From: Gymnopus androsaceus JB14
Lineage: Eukaryota > Basidiomycota > Agaricomycetes > Agaricales > Omphalotaceae
Assembly: GCA_009733575.1 (NCBI GenBank)
Contig: ML769562.1
Location: 1-64,000 of the forward strand
Length of the DNA: 64,000 bases
Reading direction: 5' to 3'
Below the pieces are notes generated by a model. That model searched no databases, had not been told where the DNA came from, and saw only the letters and a program-made list of their open reading frames with translations. This document shows, in pieces, positions 1 through 9,700 of this stretch. A program made the position numbers and the translations under genes. Position 1 is the first letter of the stretch, and each line of letters begins with the position of its first letter.

Positions 1-341
1 TTGTAGAATATCATGTATCGGTCAATACTTCAATTACAATGATACTTAATGTATCGACTAGTTATTATAGCTGACTGACACGAAGACTTTCATTTCAGCT
101 TTCCTCTATCTTGAAAAATTTAAATCAGTATTATCTTCACTTCTTTCGATACGACTTAAATCAGCCAGCGTTTCTTATCACCCGATTAATGTATTGATTT
201 AAGATCTTTCAATCATGCTTTCGATGTTGTTTAAATGTAAAATATCATTCAATTTATCTACGGTACAGAAAGGTTGACTGAATAGTCGCATATCAGCACG
301 CTTTTCTGCTCGGCAGAAATTTGTCCATTTTCGGCGTGAAT

Positions 342-770
342 GGTGTCAACTTGGGAAAAGGAAAGGTTTGATTCAATGGTAGATCAATCGTCCATGGATT
401 ATGGTGTCGTCGACTCGGGAAAAGGAAAGGTTTGATTCAATGGTAGATCAATCGTACATGGATTATGGTGTCGTCGACTCGGGAAAAGGAAAGGTTCGAT
501 TCAATGGTAGATCAATCGTACATGGATTGTGGTGTCGTCGACTCGGGAAAAGGAATGATTTGATTCAATGGTAGATCAATCGTACATGGATTGTGGTGTC
601 GTCGACTCGGGAAAGGAAAGGTTTGATTCAATGGTACATCAATCGTACATGGATTATGGTGTCTACTTGGGAAAAGGAAAAGGTTTTGAATCCAATCGTA
701 CATCACTCGTACATGGATTATGGGTATCAACTCGGGAGTAGGTTTGAATTCAATCACCCTTCTTCTTCGA
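342..770. repeat. 64-bp minisatellite, about 6.5 copies
   Basis: The block starting GGTGTC recurs at 342, 403, 467, 531, 595, 659 and 722, giving a period of 61-64 bp. The four central units match most closely. The last two are more diverged, with GTCTAC or GTATCA after the GG. Reading frames across it on both strands only reflect the repeat and show no recognisable protein. Confidence 0.93.
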
Positions 771-839
771 GCCACTTCCGAGTCTGTGAGAATGGTATTT
801 TTTCAGTGTGGACGTCAGGGGACATTAGCATTTTCATCA

Positions 840-2090
840 GATTTGATATATATATACAATGCTGGAGCGACGATTGGCTGGTGAAGAGGTTGGAAGCGGC
901 GGTCGACATTCTGTAATGGCTGGACGAAATGGCGGGACTATATCTTCAAAAATTCGCTTGTGAGCTACGCTGCGCCGAGGAGTGCTATCAGCTTGCGGTC
1001 CGAATTGTAGTCCATTCACAAATTCTTCAAATAGAGTGACAGTGGAGGCGGCAGATGGTTCATCAATGGAGGAACGGGCGGTGTCTACGCCATGAGGAAG
1101 TTTAGCACGAAGACCCAAAGAACGAGTCGACATCACCCACTCAAGCGGAGCGGTAGAACGCGCGGTTTCTTCGGGAGTACCACGCAGATTAAACAAGTCG
1201 TTGGGAATGGAATCCGCGCCAAAAACAGTGTTTCTGCAGAATTCCACGTTACCAGGAAGCGCAGTGTGTTGTCTAAGCTTGCTCTCAATAGCACGGCCGG
1301 CCTCCAGTAGTTCCAAGACTAGACAACGTCGTTGCTCCAATAGTTCCAAGACTGAACACCGTCTTTCCGAGACCCAGACTAGAAAAATCATTCAGTTCTG
1401 AACGCTCTCAAAATTTCAGAGCAGACATACCTAGGCAGACTAAAGAGATTTCATTTATGAGCAGAAGTCTTGCGGTCACAATGTTCCCTAGCCTTGGAAG
1501 CCCCTTTCCTAGTCCTAGCAGGGTTGAATGTATCTCCGGCGATGAGAGCTCCCCACCAAACTCATTCAATGCCCTGAAGAGACGAGCTATCTTTCCTTCT
1601 ATCCTAGTACGGCTCGTGCTCGTTTCTTGACTAACGCCCTAGCGTGTCGGTGCCAAGAAGCCTGAGGAGAGTTGTGAACCTTCATGTCGTCCCCGACTTT
1701 AAGACCCGGAACGAGAAGAGGCAAAGCACCTGCGGTGAGTGCATCAATCTCGTTCATATCATCCACAAGACCAAAAAAGAACTTTCCAGCAGGGATGGAG
1801 TAGCTCTTCTTGTGCTTGGCAAGATGAACAGCACGAACGTTAGGAGGTGTGACAGGAAGAGAAAAAACAGGCGGAGGACTGGGATTGAGGTCGAATGAAC
1901 CGGAGGTAAGAGTTTGTGGGCCACTGACGGAAGTAGCGGAGCGTATACGAAGTTGCTTGAATGCGCGGTTGTTGCAGCTTCAAGCGATGTCGTCGCTGCG
2001 ACCGCCAGTGAAGATGGTGGCAGAACAAGGCTCCATTTACCATCGACTCATTAGAGATAATCTGTAGCCAAAATGAAGTAGTACACACAC
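840..2090 (-). pseudogene. decayed copy of a basidiomycete hypothetical gene (copy 1)
   Basis: Read on the minus strand, 2090-1640 contains LAKHKKSYSIPAGK and then DDMNEIDALTAGALPLL. The same segment, slightly different, occurs at 10440-10740. Further along, 1391-840 encodes VEFCRNTVFGADSIPNDL and FEEFVNGLQFGP, matching the ORF at 10093-9701. The frames are interrupted, so this is a fragmentary paralogue of the 9.7-11.64 kb locus. I do not recognise a function. The region 2100-2470 continues the duplicated block, including a stretch around 2310-2355 shared with 11905-11950. Confidence 0.6.
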
Positions 2091-3097
2091 GCACTTCTCT
2101 AATGAGACCTTGTCAGCTGCTTTCCATCGAAATTCCACGCAACATGGTTCATTGATTGAATACTTGGTATATGATCTCGGGCTTGAATGCAGAGAAAGTG
2201 GGAGGCAATTAGATATTTTGAAAGCTCAGTTAATCAAGAATGCCGATCTAGTGAGGGCGTTGTATATGGAGGCGAAGAAAGCGGTCGTTGAGGATCATGC
2301 ACATGATAAAACGAAACAAGAAGTGATCATTTCGTCACGCGCCTTGAAATCGACTTCCCGGTCTTTTCCTTCGTTCTTTCATCATCTCAACCTAATATTC
2401 GGCTCGCTCAATAAAACCGAAAATTTTCACTCTGTAAAGCAAGTAATATCTCAAATATGCTGGCTCTAAATCTCCAGCCTCAATAGCGATCTCAGAGCGA
2501 AGGTGCCTGTGGACCGCCCAACCGATGATGTAAACTTTGTCGAAGTTTTTGGCAATGCATCCTTCCTTGCCCTACATCTCAGAATTAGACCTAAAGGTTG
2601 ACGAAGGTGAGAAACCTTGTTAACGTCATAGAGAGCTGGCCACCAAGCTAACATTGGATAGATTTGATTGGCTGAGTATATGAACACTCCAGTGGGTTTG
2701 GATTTTTTTTAATTTCACGTTTATCGATGTGTTAACTGATTCGGCCAACATAGGGCTCCATTCTTCTTACAAAGGCCTTCCCTCTCTCTTCTCTAACTCG
2801 CAAGACTTGCATATCTCAATCGCAACTGCTTCGGCTCCTCTGATCGATGCTAACGCGTCAAGAAGGGTATATTGAATCGAATGGTACGGGAGCGGAAAAG
2901 ATTGCTTCTATTGTCGGGTCGTTCTCATACGCTTGCAAGTGAGCCTCAGTTGAGCTTAGGCATCGTTTAATGAATTCGTAGCTGATAATTCTGGGTATGT
3001 CCAGGGACTTTCAGGGACTTGCGTTAATTTTCATCGTTGTCGCTGTTCGAACGACGAAATCCGCATAAATAAATTTATTTTTCATATAAAAGATACG

Positions 3098-3125
3098 AAA
3101 GGTATATAAGAGGAGCAGCGGACAC
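3098..3125 (+). promoter_or_regulatory. TATA-like block conserved between two duplicated segments
   Basis: GGTATATAAGAGGAGCAGCG lies near 3101-3120. Almost the same block occurs at about 12748-12770, followed in both cases by a similar leader. The spacing and sequence resemble a TATA box with its downstream transcription start. Promoter activity is an inference from the motif and its conservation in both copies. Confidence 0.4.
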
Positions 3126-3226
3126 CATTTGGCGTGACACCCTTCAACTAAGAACAAGCACTCGGAGAGTGTGTAGCGAAAGTTCATCAAGAGCAACAGA
3201 AAGCAGTTAGAAGCAATAGGTAAATA

Positions 3227-3511
3227 ATGACAACAAAAGCGAGTGTAGAAATACGCAAAAACGTGGTGACAGATATAGACAAAGCAATAGATGGTTTAAC
3301 AGTGAGAAAGAGCGCCAAACATACGCTCAACGTAGAGACAGATACAGAGAGGTTATGTCGAGGCCTCTCAACGGAACGAACATTGGCATGTAATGATATG
3401 ACAATAAAGCGAGAAAGTGATGGAGAGATGGAGCAAAGGCTGAGTGACAAGATGCAAGACAACGGCGCGATAGCGAGACGAGAGTCAGTATTCATTAACA
3501 GTTCGAGGTAA
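3227..3511 (+). CDS. possible small hypothetical protein (94 aa)
   Basis: This open frame begins with ATG about 120 bp after the TATA-like block. It encodes a hydrophilic, Lys/Arg/Glu-rich 94-residue protein with no signal peptide, membrane segment or recognised domain. The corresponding position after the second TATA-like block (12.8 kb) has no matching frame. It could be a real short gene, a 5' exon, or chance. Evidence is limited to its position and uninterrupted frame. Confidence 0.2.
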   Translation: MTTKASVEIRKNVVTDIDKAIDGLTVRKSAKHTLNVETDTERLCRGLSTERTLACNDMTIKRESDGEMEQRLSDKMQDNGAIARRESVFINSSR

Positions 3512-4118
3512 ATGGATTTCAAAACGATATCCACTAATGGATATCATCCAAATAGATCAGTCGCGGTAACTATACACATAGTCCTGATGTTCGGTCGTCG
3601 ACAGAAACCACGTCAGGAACCAACTGCTGATGGATGGCATCTTGCTCGTGTTCGGCCCATTCACACCACCAATAATTATGCTTCAGCCATACTGAATCGG
3701 GCTTAAACTGAAGTTTACGCAAGGCTAATAGCAAAGGTGAGTGTAGCGCGTGACTTTCCCTGCACTACGCTAAGCCAGTTCCTACCGACAGGTTTTTCAA
3801 GGGTCCGCCCTCCTGAGGTCGACAAGTGGAAGGGCTTAGCAGTGCATACAGGTCGCAAGTGGCCCGGGCCTGCCTGTCCATACTTACCTCCAATTAGACT
3901 CAATACACGCCTTTCATAGAAGTTAAGACCACGTTCCCTAGTACTTACCATGCAGCAATCCATAGTTTACTTACTCTTCTCTCTTTTCTCCCTGCTCTTC
4001 GTACTAGGTATGACATATATTTTATGTTTTCCGTTGTTTTCTATCGACCTAGTTACTCAATTCCTCTTTTTCTCTCTTTTCTCCCTGCTCTTCGTACTAG
4101 TCGATTTTCGGTTATATT

Positions 4119-5587
4119 TTGCACTACGCGCCATCTGTCGAATCAAACCAAAGAAATTTTTTGAAAACCACATGCCTAATGCCGGAAATCAGCAATTTCG
4201 AGGAGCGGCGGGGATACGCATCCCAGCTCTCCCCCCTCGAGGCACAGAGGTTGAAGAAGCCAAGCGACTCGCTAGACAAACCCTCCGGGGAATCACCGAC
4301 CAGGTTGCTGACAACAGGCTCCAAGCTCACGTTGCTCGAGAGGTTGTCCTCCAATTTATTCGAGCTTTCTTCCGCAAATTCGGACTGTCAAACACATACG
4401 GTGTTGACACCACCGCATGAGACTATCTCGAGGTCATCGACAACCATGAGCAGCGCCTCAACAACGCCGCCCAACAGGGCAGGGAAAGACTCGGTGGTGG
4501 AGTGCCGGGACGTCTCCCAGGCATCCATGCCCTCCTTAATAGACCGGTTCCACAAGCACCCAATCACGAAGGAAGAAGGAAGGATACGAGGTCCCCAACG
4601 AGACCAGCCGACACTCCTCGAGCGTCTAGGGAGCTCAGTCGCAACAGAGATGCCCGCGGGAGTAGACACGAGGAAGAGAACGTTGCAGGAACGACTAGAG
4701 GGAGAAATGCCCGACGAAGAGGAGAAGAATCATCCGATGAAGAGGACGATGACCGTGGGGAAGAGCCCAATGCCCCTCCAGCGAAGCGAGCTAAGCAGGA
4801 CAGCTCAAGGTTCAACTGGGCCTCCGACGCCTTCATCAAGCGGTCTGTACTATCCGCGAAACACACGAAAGTTATTGAGGCCGTCGAGAACTACAAGCTT
4901 GATCTCGACACAGCCCTCGACAGCGTTGAGCAGAGTGGCCTCAACCCCTGGTTCCCCAAGAAACTATGGAAAGCAGTCCTCAAGGATGAGTACGTTGAAC
5001 TCTCCGAGGTACTCGCTATGGCCACAACACAACACAAGCCCGACACCTCCAGATCGGTCTCCAACGCTTTTGCAGAGGCTCTCGAGTCCACGAATCTCAT
5101 CAAACCAACACCCTCCAAGGCCATTGTTGACCAGGTTACTTGGAGGCGAGCTTGGCAGGGAACCGCAGACGCAATCAATTTTGCCTTTGCAGATCGTGGA
5201 AAGGAACTCAACCGCTACGAGCAGCATATCCAACGCCAATTTGACGACAACCGTCCCAGTTTTCACCAAAACGTCATACAATATGACAGAGCCGTGCGAC
5301 TGCTCATCGGGTCAAGAAGGGACCTCCTGTTCGATGACTTCGAGCACGCAGACATCGCCAGATTCAGGACAGTGTACCTCCTCCCCACCGGAATACACTT
5401 CTCCCTCTCAGATTCGAGCCCCGCTCAACCTGGCACGCGTTCCCGTAACCAAGTGAAGGAACGAGCAAAGGAGGTGTGCAGGAAGTTCAATAGAGGGGAG
5501 TGCAGTGGATGTGATCGAATTCACTCCTGTTGGACCTGCGGAGAATCGGGACATGGAGGAGAGACCTGCAAGAAGGGCCGGAAATGA
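4119..5587 (+). pseudogene. Gag-like protein of DIRS-like element 1 (frameshifted)
   Basis: Two overlapping frames make up one Gag. The first (from 4119) carries short repeats of an LLERL-type motif (LLERLSS, LIDRF, LLERLGS, LQERLEG). After about 4700-4740 the sense passes to the second frame (to 5587), with an acidic stretch EESSDEEDDD, the basic PPAKRAK, the main helical Gag region, and a C-terminal cysteine cluster including CWTCGESGHGGETC, a CCHC zinc knuckle. A one-base indel would join them. Gag binds and packages the element's RNA. The repeated LERL motif is an observation; its role is unknown. Confidence 0.75.
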
Positions 5588-5879
5588 AAAGAGCCTGACT
5601 GAGCCCTGTGCTAGTCGACTCTCGTTCATGCACTCCTGGAAGTTGTGGGGGGAGGACGTAGAGGAAGACGAGGAGAAGGAGAAAGCAGGGGGAGCAGCAG
5701 GAGAACAAAACCGTTTGAACCTCCCAAGGTTCATGAGAGGTTTCGGTTTCAGAGACGACCCAGTAACGGGAGGGAGTCGCACAGCAGGATTCACGGAACG
5801 CGATGACCCCGTCCCTTGACCTTCACCAGAGGAATTTAGAGAACCAGCTTGTACAACTATACGAGGAAACCCGCACCTT

Positions 5880-7597
5880 TTCAGAGTCCACACGCCTATC
5901 ATCGTTGACCGCCTCGAGTCCTTCCTCGGCAGTCATCCAAACCAACCCTTCGTGAACTCCGTCCTGCTGTCGCTAAGAGAGGGGTTCTGGCCTTGGGCAT
6001 CCACACGTCCTCGCGAGGAATTCCCAGACACATGGGATAAATCTTGGGCACCGCTTCCGTCTACGAAAGAGAAAGATTTCATAAATGAGCAGTGTGAACT
6101 TGAAGCGAAACTGGGTAGACACTCACAGGCCTTCGGTCCCGATCTGGTACCCGGGATGTACTCGACGCCAGTGATAGCGGTACCTAAACCTCACTCTGAG
6201 GATCTCCGACTAGTCGCGCACCAGTCCGCCGGCGATTTCTGTCAAAACAACATGGTTGACAGAAGCCAGACAAAAGGAATAGGCTAGACTCACTTCTAGT
6301 TTTCCTACCGCTCCTTCTCGCTTTCACAAAAGCTAACCTGGGAAAGCAGCTCATCTTGTGGAAGTCCGACGTCTCCAACGCTTTCCGCCTAATTCCAATG
6401 CATCCACTATGGCAAATTAAGCAAGTCGTGACCACGGGCATGCCAACGAAGGAAGAGGATAAGAGTGGAGAACAAGACCGGTCAAAACTGAAAAGATGGG
6501 TGGACTGGATGGCATGTTTTGGGAGTAGCGGCTCTCCTCGAGCATGGAATTCGGTCATGGGGCTGGTAGTTTGGGTAGCAATCAAGGTCCTGCTGATTGC
6601 CCTACTATGCTGCTTCATGGACAATTGCTTTAGTATCGCATTGGAAGGAGATATGGAGTACTACGAACCTTATGACTCGCTGCTCCCCAGAGAGCAAGTC
6701 AAGCTTCTTCGACTCTGGGACTACTTGGGAATTCCCCACAAGAAATCCAAACAAGTATGGGGGAGAATCTTGACTATTATCGGCTTCGAAGTTGACCCCA
6801 ACGCGCTCACCGTCACGCTGCCAGCGGAGAGCAAAGACAACCTAATTCAACAGGTCCGGCAATTTGCCGGATCCCGCCGGAGGACCCTGCACGAATGGCA
6901 ACAACTGACCGGTTGGGTCAATTGGTCCTTGAATGTATTCCCACTGCTCCGTCCCGCCCTCGCGAACGTCTATGCAAAGATGAAGGGGAAATCATCTCAA
7001 TCCGCGGCAATATTTGTGAATACGGCAGTCAAAAACAATCTTAAATGGTTTGCGGACCACGTTGAAGCCTCCTCCGGTATATATCTTTTTGGCAGTATGG
7101 ATTGGGACCCTCTCAGCGAATTCGACGTGCTCATTTACGGTGACGCCTGCCTGGATGGAATGGGTTTCTATGTTCCAGGTAATAGCTTAGGTTTTTCAGG
7201 GGCTACAGATTCGTTATCCCCAATGGCACAACATATCTTCTTCTGGGAAGCCCTCACTGTCCTAGCAGCACTCGAATGGTTGGTCTCGTCACCGAGTCGC
7301 TGGGGCACCGCCGAACGACCATACCGTTTCACTTTTCGTTCCAACAGCTCGAACACCGTCGACATGTTCAATTCTCTTCGAGCTCTCCCGAATTACAATC
7401 CCATCCTCATTGCTGCCGTCGACATCCTCCTCCAATTCCACATTGACCTGCGAGTAGTTCACATCCCAGGTAGTGAGAATGTGGTCGCTGACGCCTTGTC
7501 ACGTTCTGATTTTCAGACCGTTCGGAGACTTCACCCAGATATCTCCATCTTCCATTTACAACCCCCTCGACTGGAGCAGGGGGCAGTCAAATTATGA
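5880..7597 (+). pseudogene. Reverse transcriptase-RNase H of DIRS-like element 1 (frameshift, altered active site)
   Basis: The first frame (5952-6287) ends in LVPGMYSTPVIAVPKP and LRLVAHQSAGDF, typical of the N-terminal RT fingers. The reading then shifts near 6285 and continues in the frame that runs to 7597. That frame shows SDVSNAFRLIPMH with the first catalytic Asp. Where the family has YVDD, the codons at 6614-6625 read FMDN, so the second catalytic Asp is Asn. The RNase H part follows (LIYGDACLDGMGF, and VVADALSR at its end). With a frameshift and a lost Asp the enzyme is not expected to work. The frame overlaps the recombinase start by four bases. Confidence 0.85.
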
Positions 7598-8580
7598 ATC
7601 GTGGTGCTACCCGGACCAGGCAACCTCCACGCAGACCCTGGTCCAAGGAGGAGCTCATTCGAGGCCGTAACATCACGTTAGGTCTCGCTACTGATGCCTC
7701 CTCACAAGCTACCTACAACTCCCACCTGAATTCGTACATCTCGTTCTGCACTATTCACTCTTTCCCACTCGACCCCACCCCCGATACGCTATCTTTCTTT
7801 GTCATCTATATGTCATATCACATTGAACCCCGTTCTGTTGGCACCTACCTCTCGGGCATCTGCGACAAGCTCGAAACTTATTTCCCAAATGTCAGGCAGA
7901 ACCGCAACTCACAATTGGTGAAGAAAACCCTGTCCGGGATGAAAAAACTCCATAGTAAACCCATCAAGCGGAAACAACCACTAACACGACGCCATCTACG
8001 CGATGCAGAAAAGTCATTATCCCCTCTCTCCACATACAACCACCATCTTTTTGTATTGATGCTGATCACTGGCACATGTGGCCTACTTCGTCTTGGCGAG
8101 CTCACGCTGCCAGACAATCCCGCAATCAGGAATTTCCGCAAAGTCACTTCCCGAGAGTCTATTGAGTTTGTGGGAGATACGGGGTTCTCTTTCTGGCTCC
8201 CTTTCCATAAAGCTGACCGACTTTTCGAGGGCAATAGGATCGTCATCCTCCCCAAATGGGATCTCCAACCCCTTCAAATCCTACAACACTACCTTAAGCT
8301 CCGCGACGAGCGTTTCCCTCTCCATCCCCATCTTTGGGTGACCAGCGAAGGTTCAGTACCCACTAGGTCATGGTTTATGCGCCGCCTCCGAGCCATAGAA
8401 CCTGACCTTCGGTGGGCTGGCCAATCAATGCGAGCTGGAGGAGCCACAGCATTAGCTGAAGATGGTGCACCACCCCAAGCCATCCAAGCTGCCGGTCGGT
8501 GGTCCTCAGACACCTTCCAGATATACATCCGAAAAAATCCCATTGTCCTTAACGCAATGCTCGCCGCTCGCCATTCATAA
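7594..8580 (+). CDS. Tyrosine recombinase of DIRS-like element 1
   Basis: A complete 328-codon frame starts with ATG at 7594, overlapping the RT stop. The N-terminal half (about residues 40-130) is a helical, SAM-like core-binding domain. The C-terminal half has the catalytic signature: Arg in LLRLGELTL, Lys in the FHKADR segment, Arg in GQSMRAGGATALAEDG (the position before it that is often His is Gln here), Trp in AAGRWSSDTF, and the nucleophile Tyr in IYIRKNP. Such recombinases integrate the circular cDNA of DIRS-like elements without target-site duplication. This is the only undamaged gene of the element, so it could still act in trans on related copies; that is inference. Confidence 0.9.
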   Translation: MNRGATRTRQPPRRPWSKEELIRGRNITLGLATDASSQATYNSHLNSYISFCTIHSFPLDPTPDTLSFFVIYMSYHIEPRSVGTYLSGICDKLETYFPNVRQNRNSQLVKKTLSGMKKLHSKPIKRKQPLTRRHLRDAEKSLSPLSTYNHHLFVLMLITGTCGLLRLGELTLPDNPAIRNFRKVTSRESIEFVGDTGFSFWLPFHKADRLFEGNRIVILPKWDLQPLQILQHYLKLRDERFPLHPHLWVTSEGSVPTRSWFMRRLRAIEPDLRWAGQSMRAGGATALAEDGAPPQAIQAAGRWSSDTFQIYIRKNPIVLNAMLAARHS

Positions 8581-8759
8581 CCGCAACCACATCTACCGAT
8601 TCAAAATAGCCCTTTAGCACTCAAGTTCCGGTTTCTCCCTTTCTTCCCATCTTCTTGCGCGTACTTTCCAGTACCTTTCCTACTTTTCCCCAATAAAAAA
8701 CGGCTGTAAGGTCGGTGTCACGGCTACACACCTGTCAGCGGGTCGAACCTCAAGCGATT

Positions 8760-9356
8760 GGGCATTATGTGAAATGAATTATTTCATTACATATGTGAAA
8801 TGTATTTTTTTGGACAAGTATAGAAAATACAGGTTTCAATGGACTAATGAAGGGATTAAAGTTCAACTTTTCGAATTTAGAACTTTATACAGATGTGTGA
8901 AAGAAAAGATTTCAACCAGGCTCAGAAAACAATAGTTTCATTGTAGACCTGAAAGTCCTTGCTTTCACAATTAGAGTGAAAGCAATTGTTTCAAAGAACA
9001 ATTCAATTTCGCCCTGAAAGATTGCCTTTCGCTGTACGATTTGGCAGCGGCCCGGACCGGGCCGAGAATCGAAGTGTTGTCTTTCGGGAACCGGCTGAAA
9101 GGGTTCTCCGAAACAAATAGTTTCACTCTTGTTGTGAAATAGAAGAATTCACTCCACAGCGAAACCATTGTGTTCAGAGCTTAATTGAAAGATGTTCTTT
9201 CAAAAGTCTGTTTAAAATTCAAAATTCCAATGGCCTGAATGTAATTCCTTTGTAAGTCCAACGAAATATTTATTTTGTACACTTGAAACATATATTTTGC
9301 GTATGTACTGAAATATTTCATTTCCGATTATGCTTCAGTTTGACTGAAGCATAATC
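8760..9356. repeat. Array of short GAAA..TTTC inverted repeats ending in a 14-bp hairpin
   Basis: About twelve small imperfect palindromes of the form TGAAA-N(5-9)-TTTCA follow each other every 30-50 bp. Examples are TGAAAT/ATTTCA at 8770-8786, TGAAAgcaattgTTTCA near 8970, and TTGAAA/TTTCAA at 9185-9203. An 8-bp GC palindrome, CGGCCCGG-A-CCGGGCCG, sits at 9048-9064. The stretch closes with a perfect 14-bp stem and 3-nt loop at 9326-9356 (GATTATGCTTCAGT and its complement). No coding potential is seen. It directly follows DIRS-like element 1. Confidence 0.8.
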
Positions 9357-9700
9357 TTTGGCAGTGTGATTAGCGGTTTCAGAGTCGATCCAGAACGAGG
9401 CGCAGAGTCCGGGCTAGTATTCTCATCCGATGGCAATGTTTTGGCTTTCTTGAGGAAAGTGCCGATGCTAGTCCAGTAGAAGCATTGCTGTCAGGCTCTT
9501 GGAGCAACGACAGAGGTCGCAGTCCTCGAGGTACCTTGCGTGGACAGAGATGCTTTCGACGCCTTGCGCTGGAGTTTGCTGGATTTAGAATCAGCGGTTG
9601 TACCGCTCGGGAAAACCGTTGGGAAAAGACATGACGGACGCGGACATCGAAAGGGCATTAATGAGAGTTGATATAAAGTATGTTGCGAGTGAAGAGCGAT
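9357..9700. other. Spacer without recognised features
   Basis: This stretch separates the hairpin array from the second duplicated segment. I see no open frame of note, RNA gene or repeat in it. Confidence 0.5.

Larger units (their letters stand above)
3760..8700 (+). mobile_element. DIRS-like tyrosine-recombinase retrotransposon (element 1)
   Basis: Three coding blocks on one strand follow the order known for DIRS/Ngaro-type elements: Gag with a zinc knuckle, reverse transcriptase with RNase H, and a tyrosine recombinase instead of an integrase. An AATAAA lies at 8692-8697. The 5' leader contains an inverted pair, TGCACTACGCTAAGCC at 3761-3776 and GGCTTAGCAGTGCA at 3833-3846, and a repeated pyrimidine stretch at about 3978-4006 and 4072-4100. 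I could not find split direct repeats or terminal inverted repeats, so the ends are approximate and the 3' end may be truncated. RT and Gag are damaged; the recombinase frame is open. Confidence 0.85.

Noticed and set aside
4519..5281. Minus-strand frames opposite the DIRS-like Gag
   Set aside because: They have no recognisable motif, and the plus strand carries a clear Gag with zinc knuckle.
8581..8760. Split direct repeat or terminal inverted repeat of DIRS-like element 1
   Set aside because: No convincing match was found by eye between this region and the 5' leader at 3720-4118.
8760..9356. CRISPR-like array
   Set aside because: Units are short palindromic edges with variable spacing, with no direct repeats of fixed length and no cas genes; the genome is eukaryotic.
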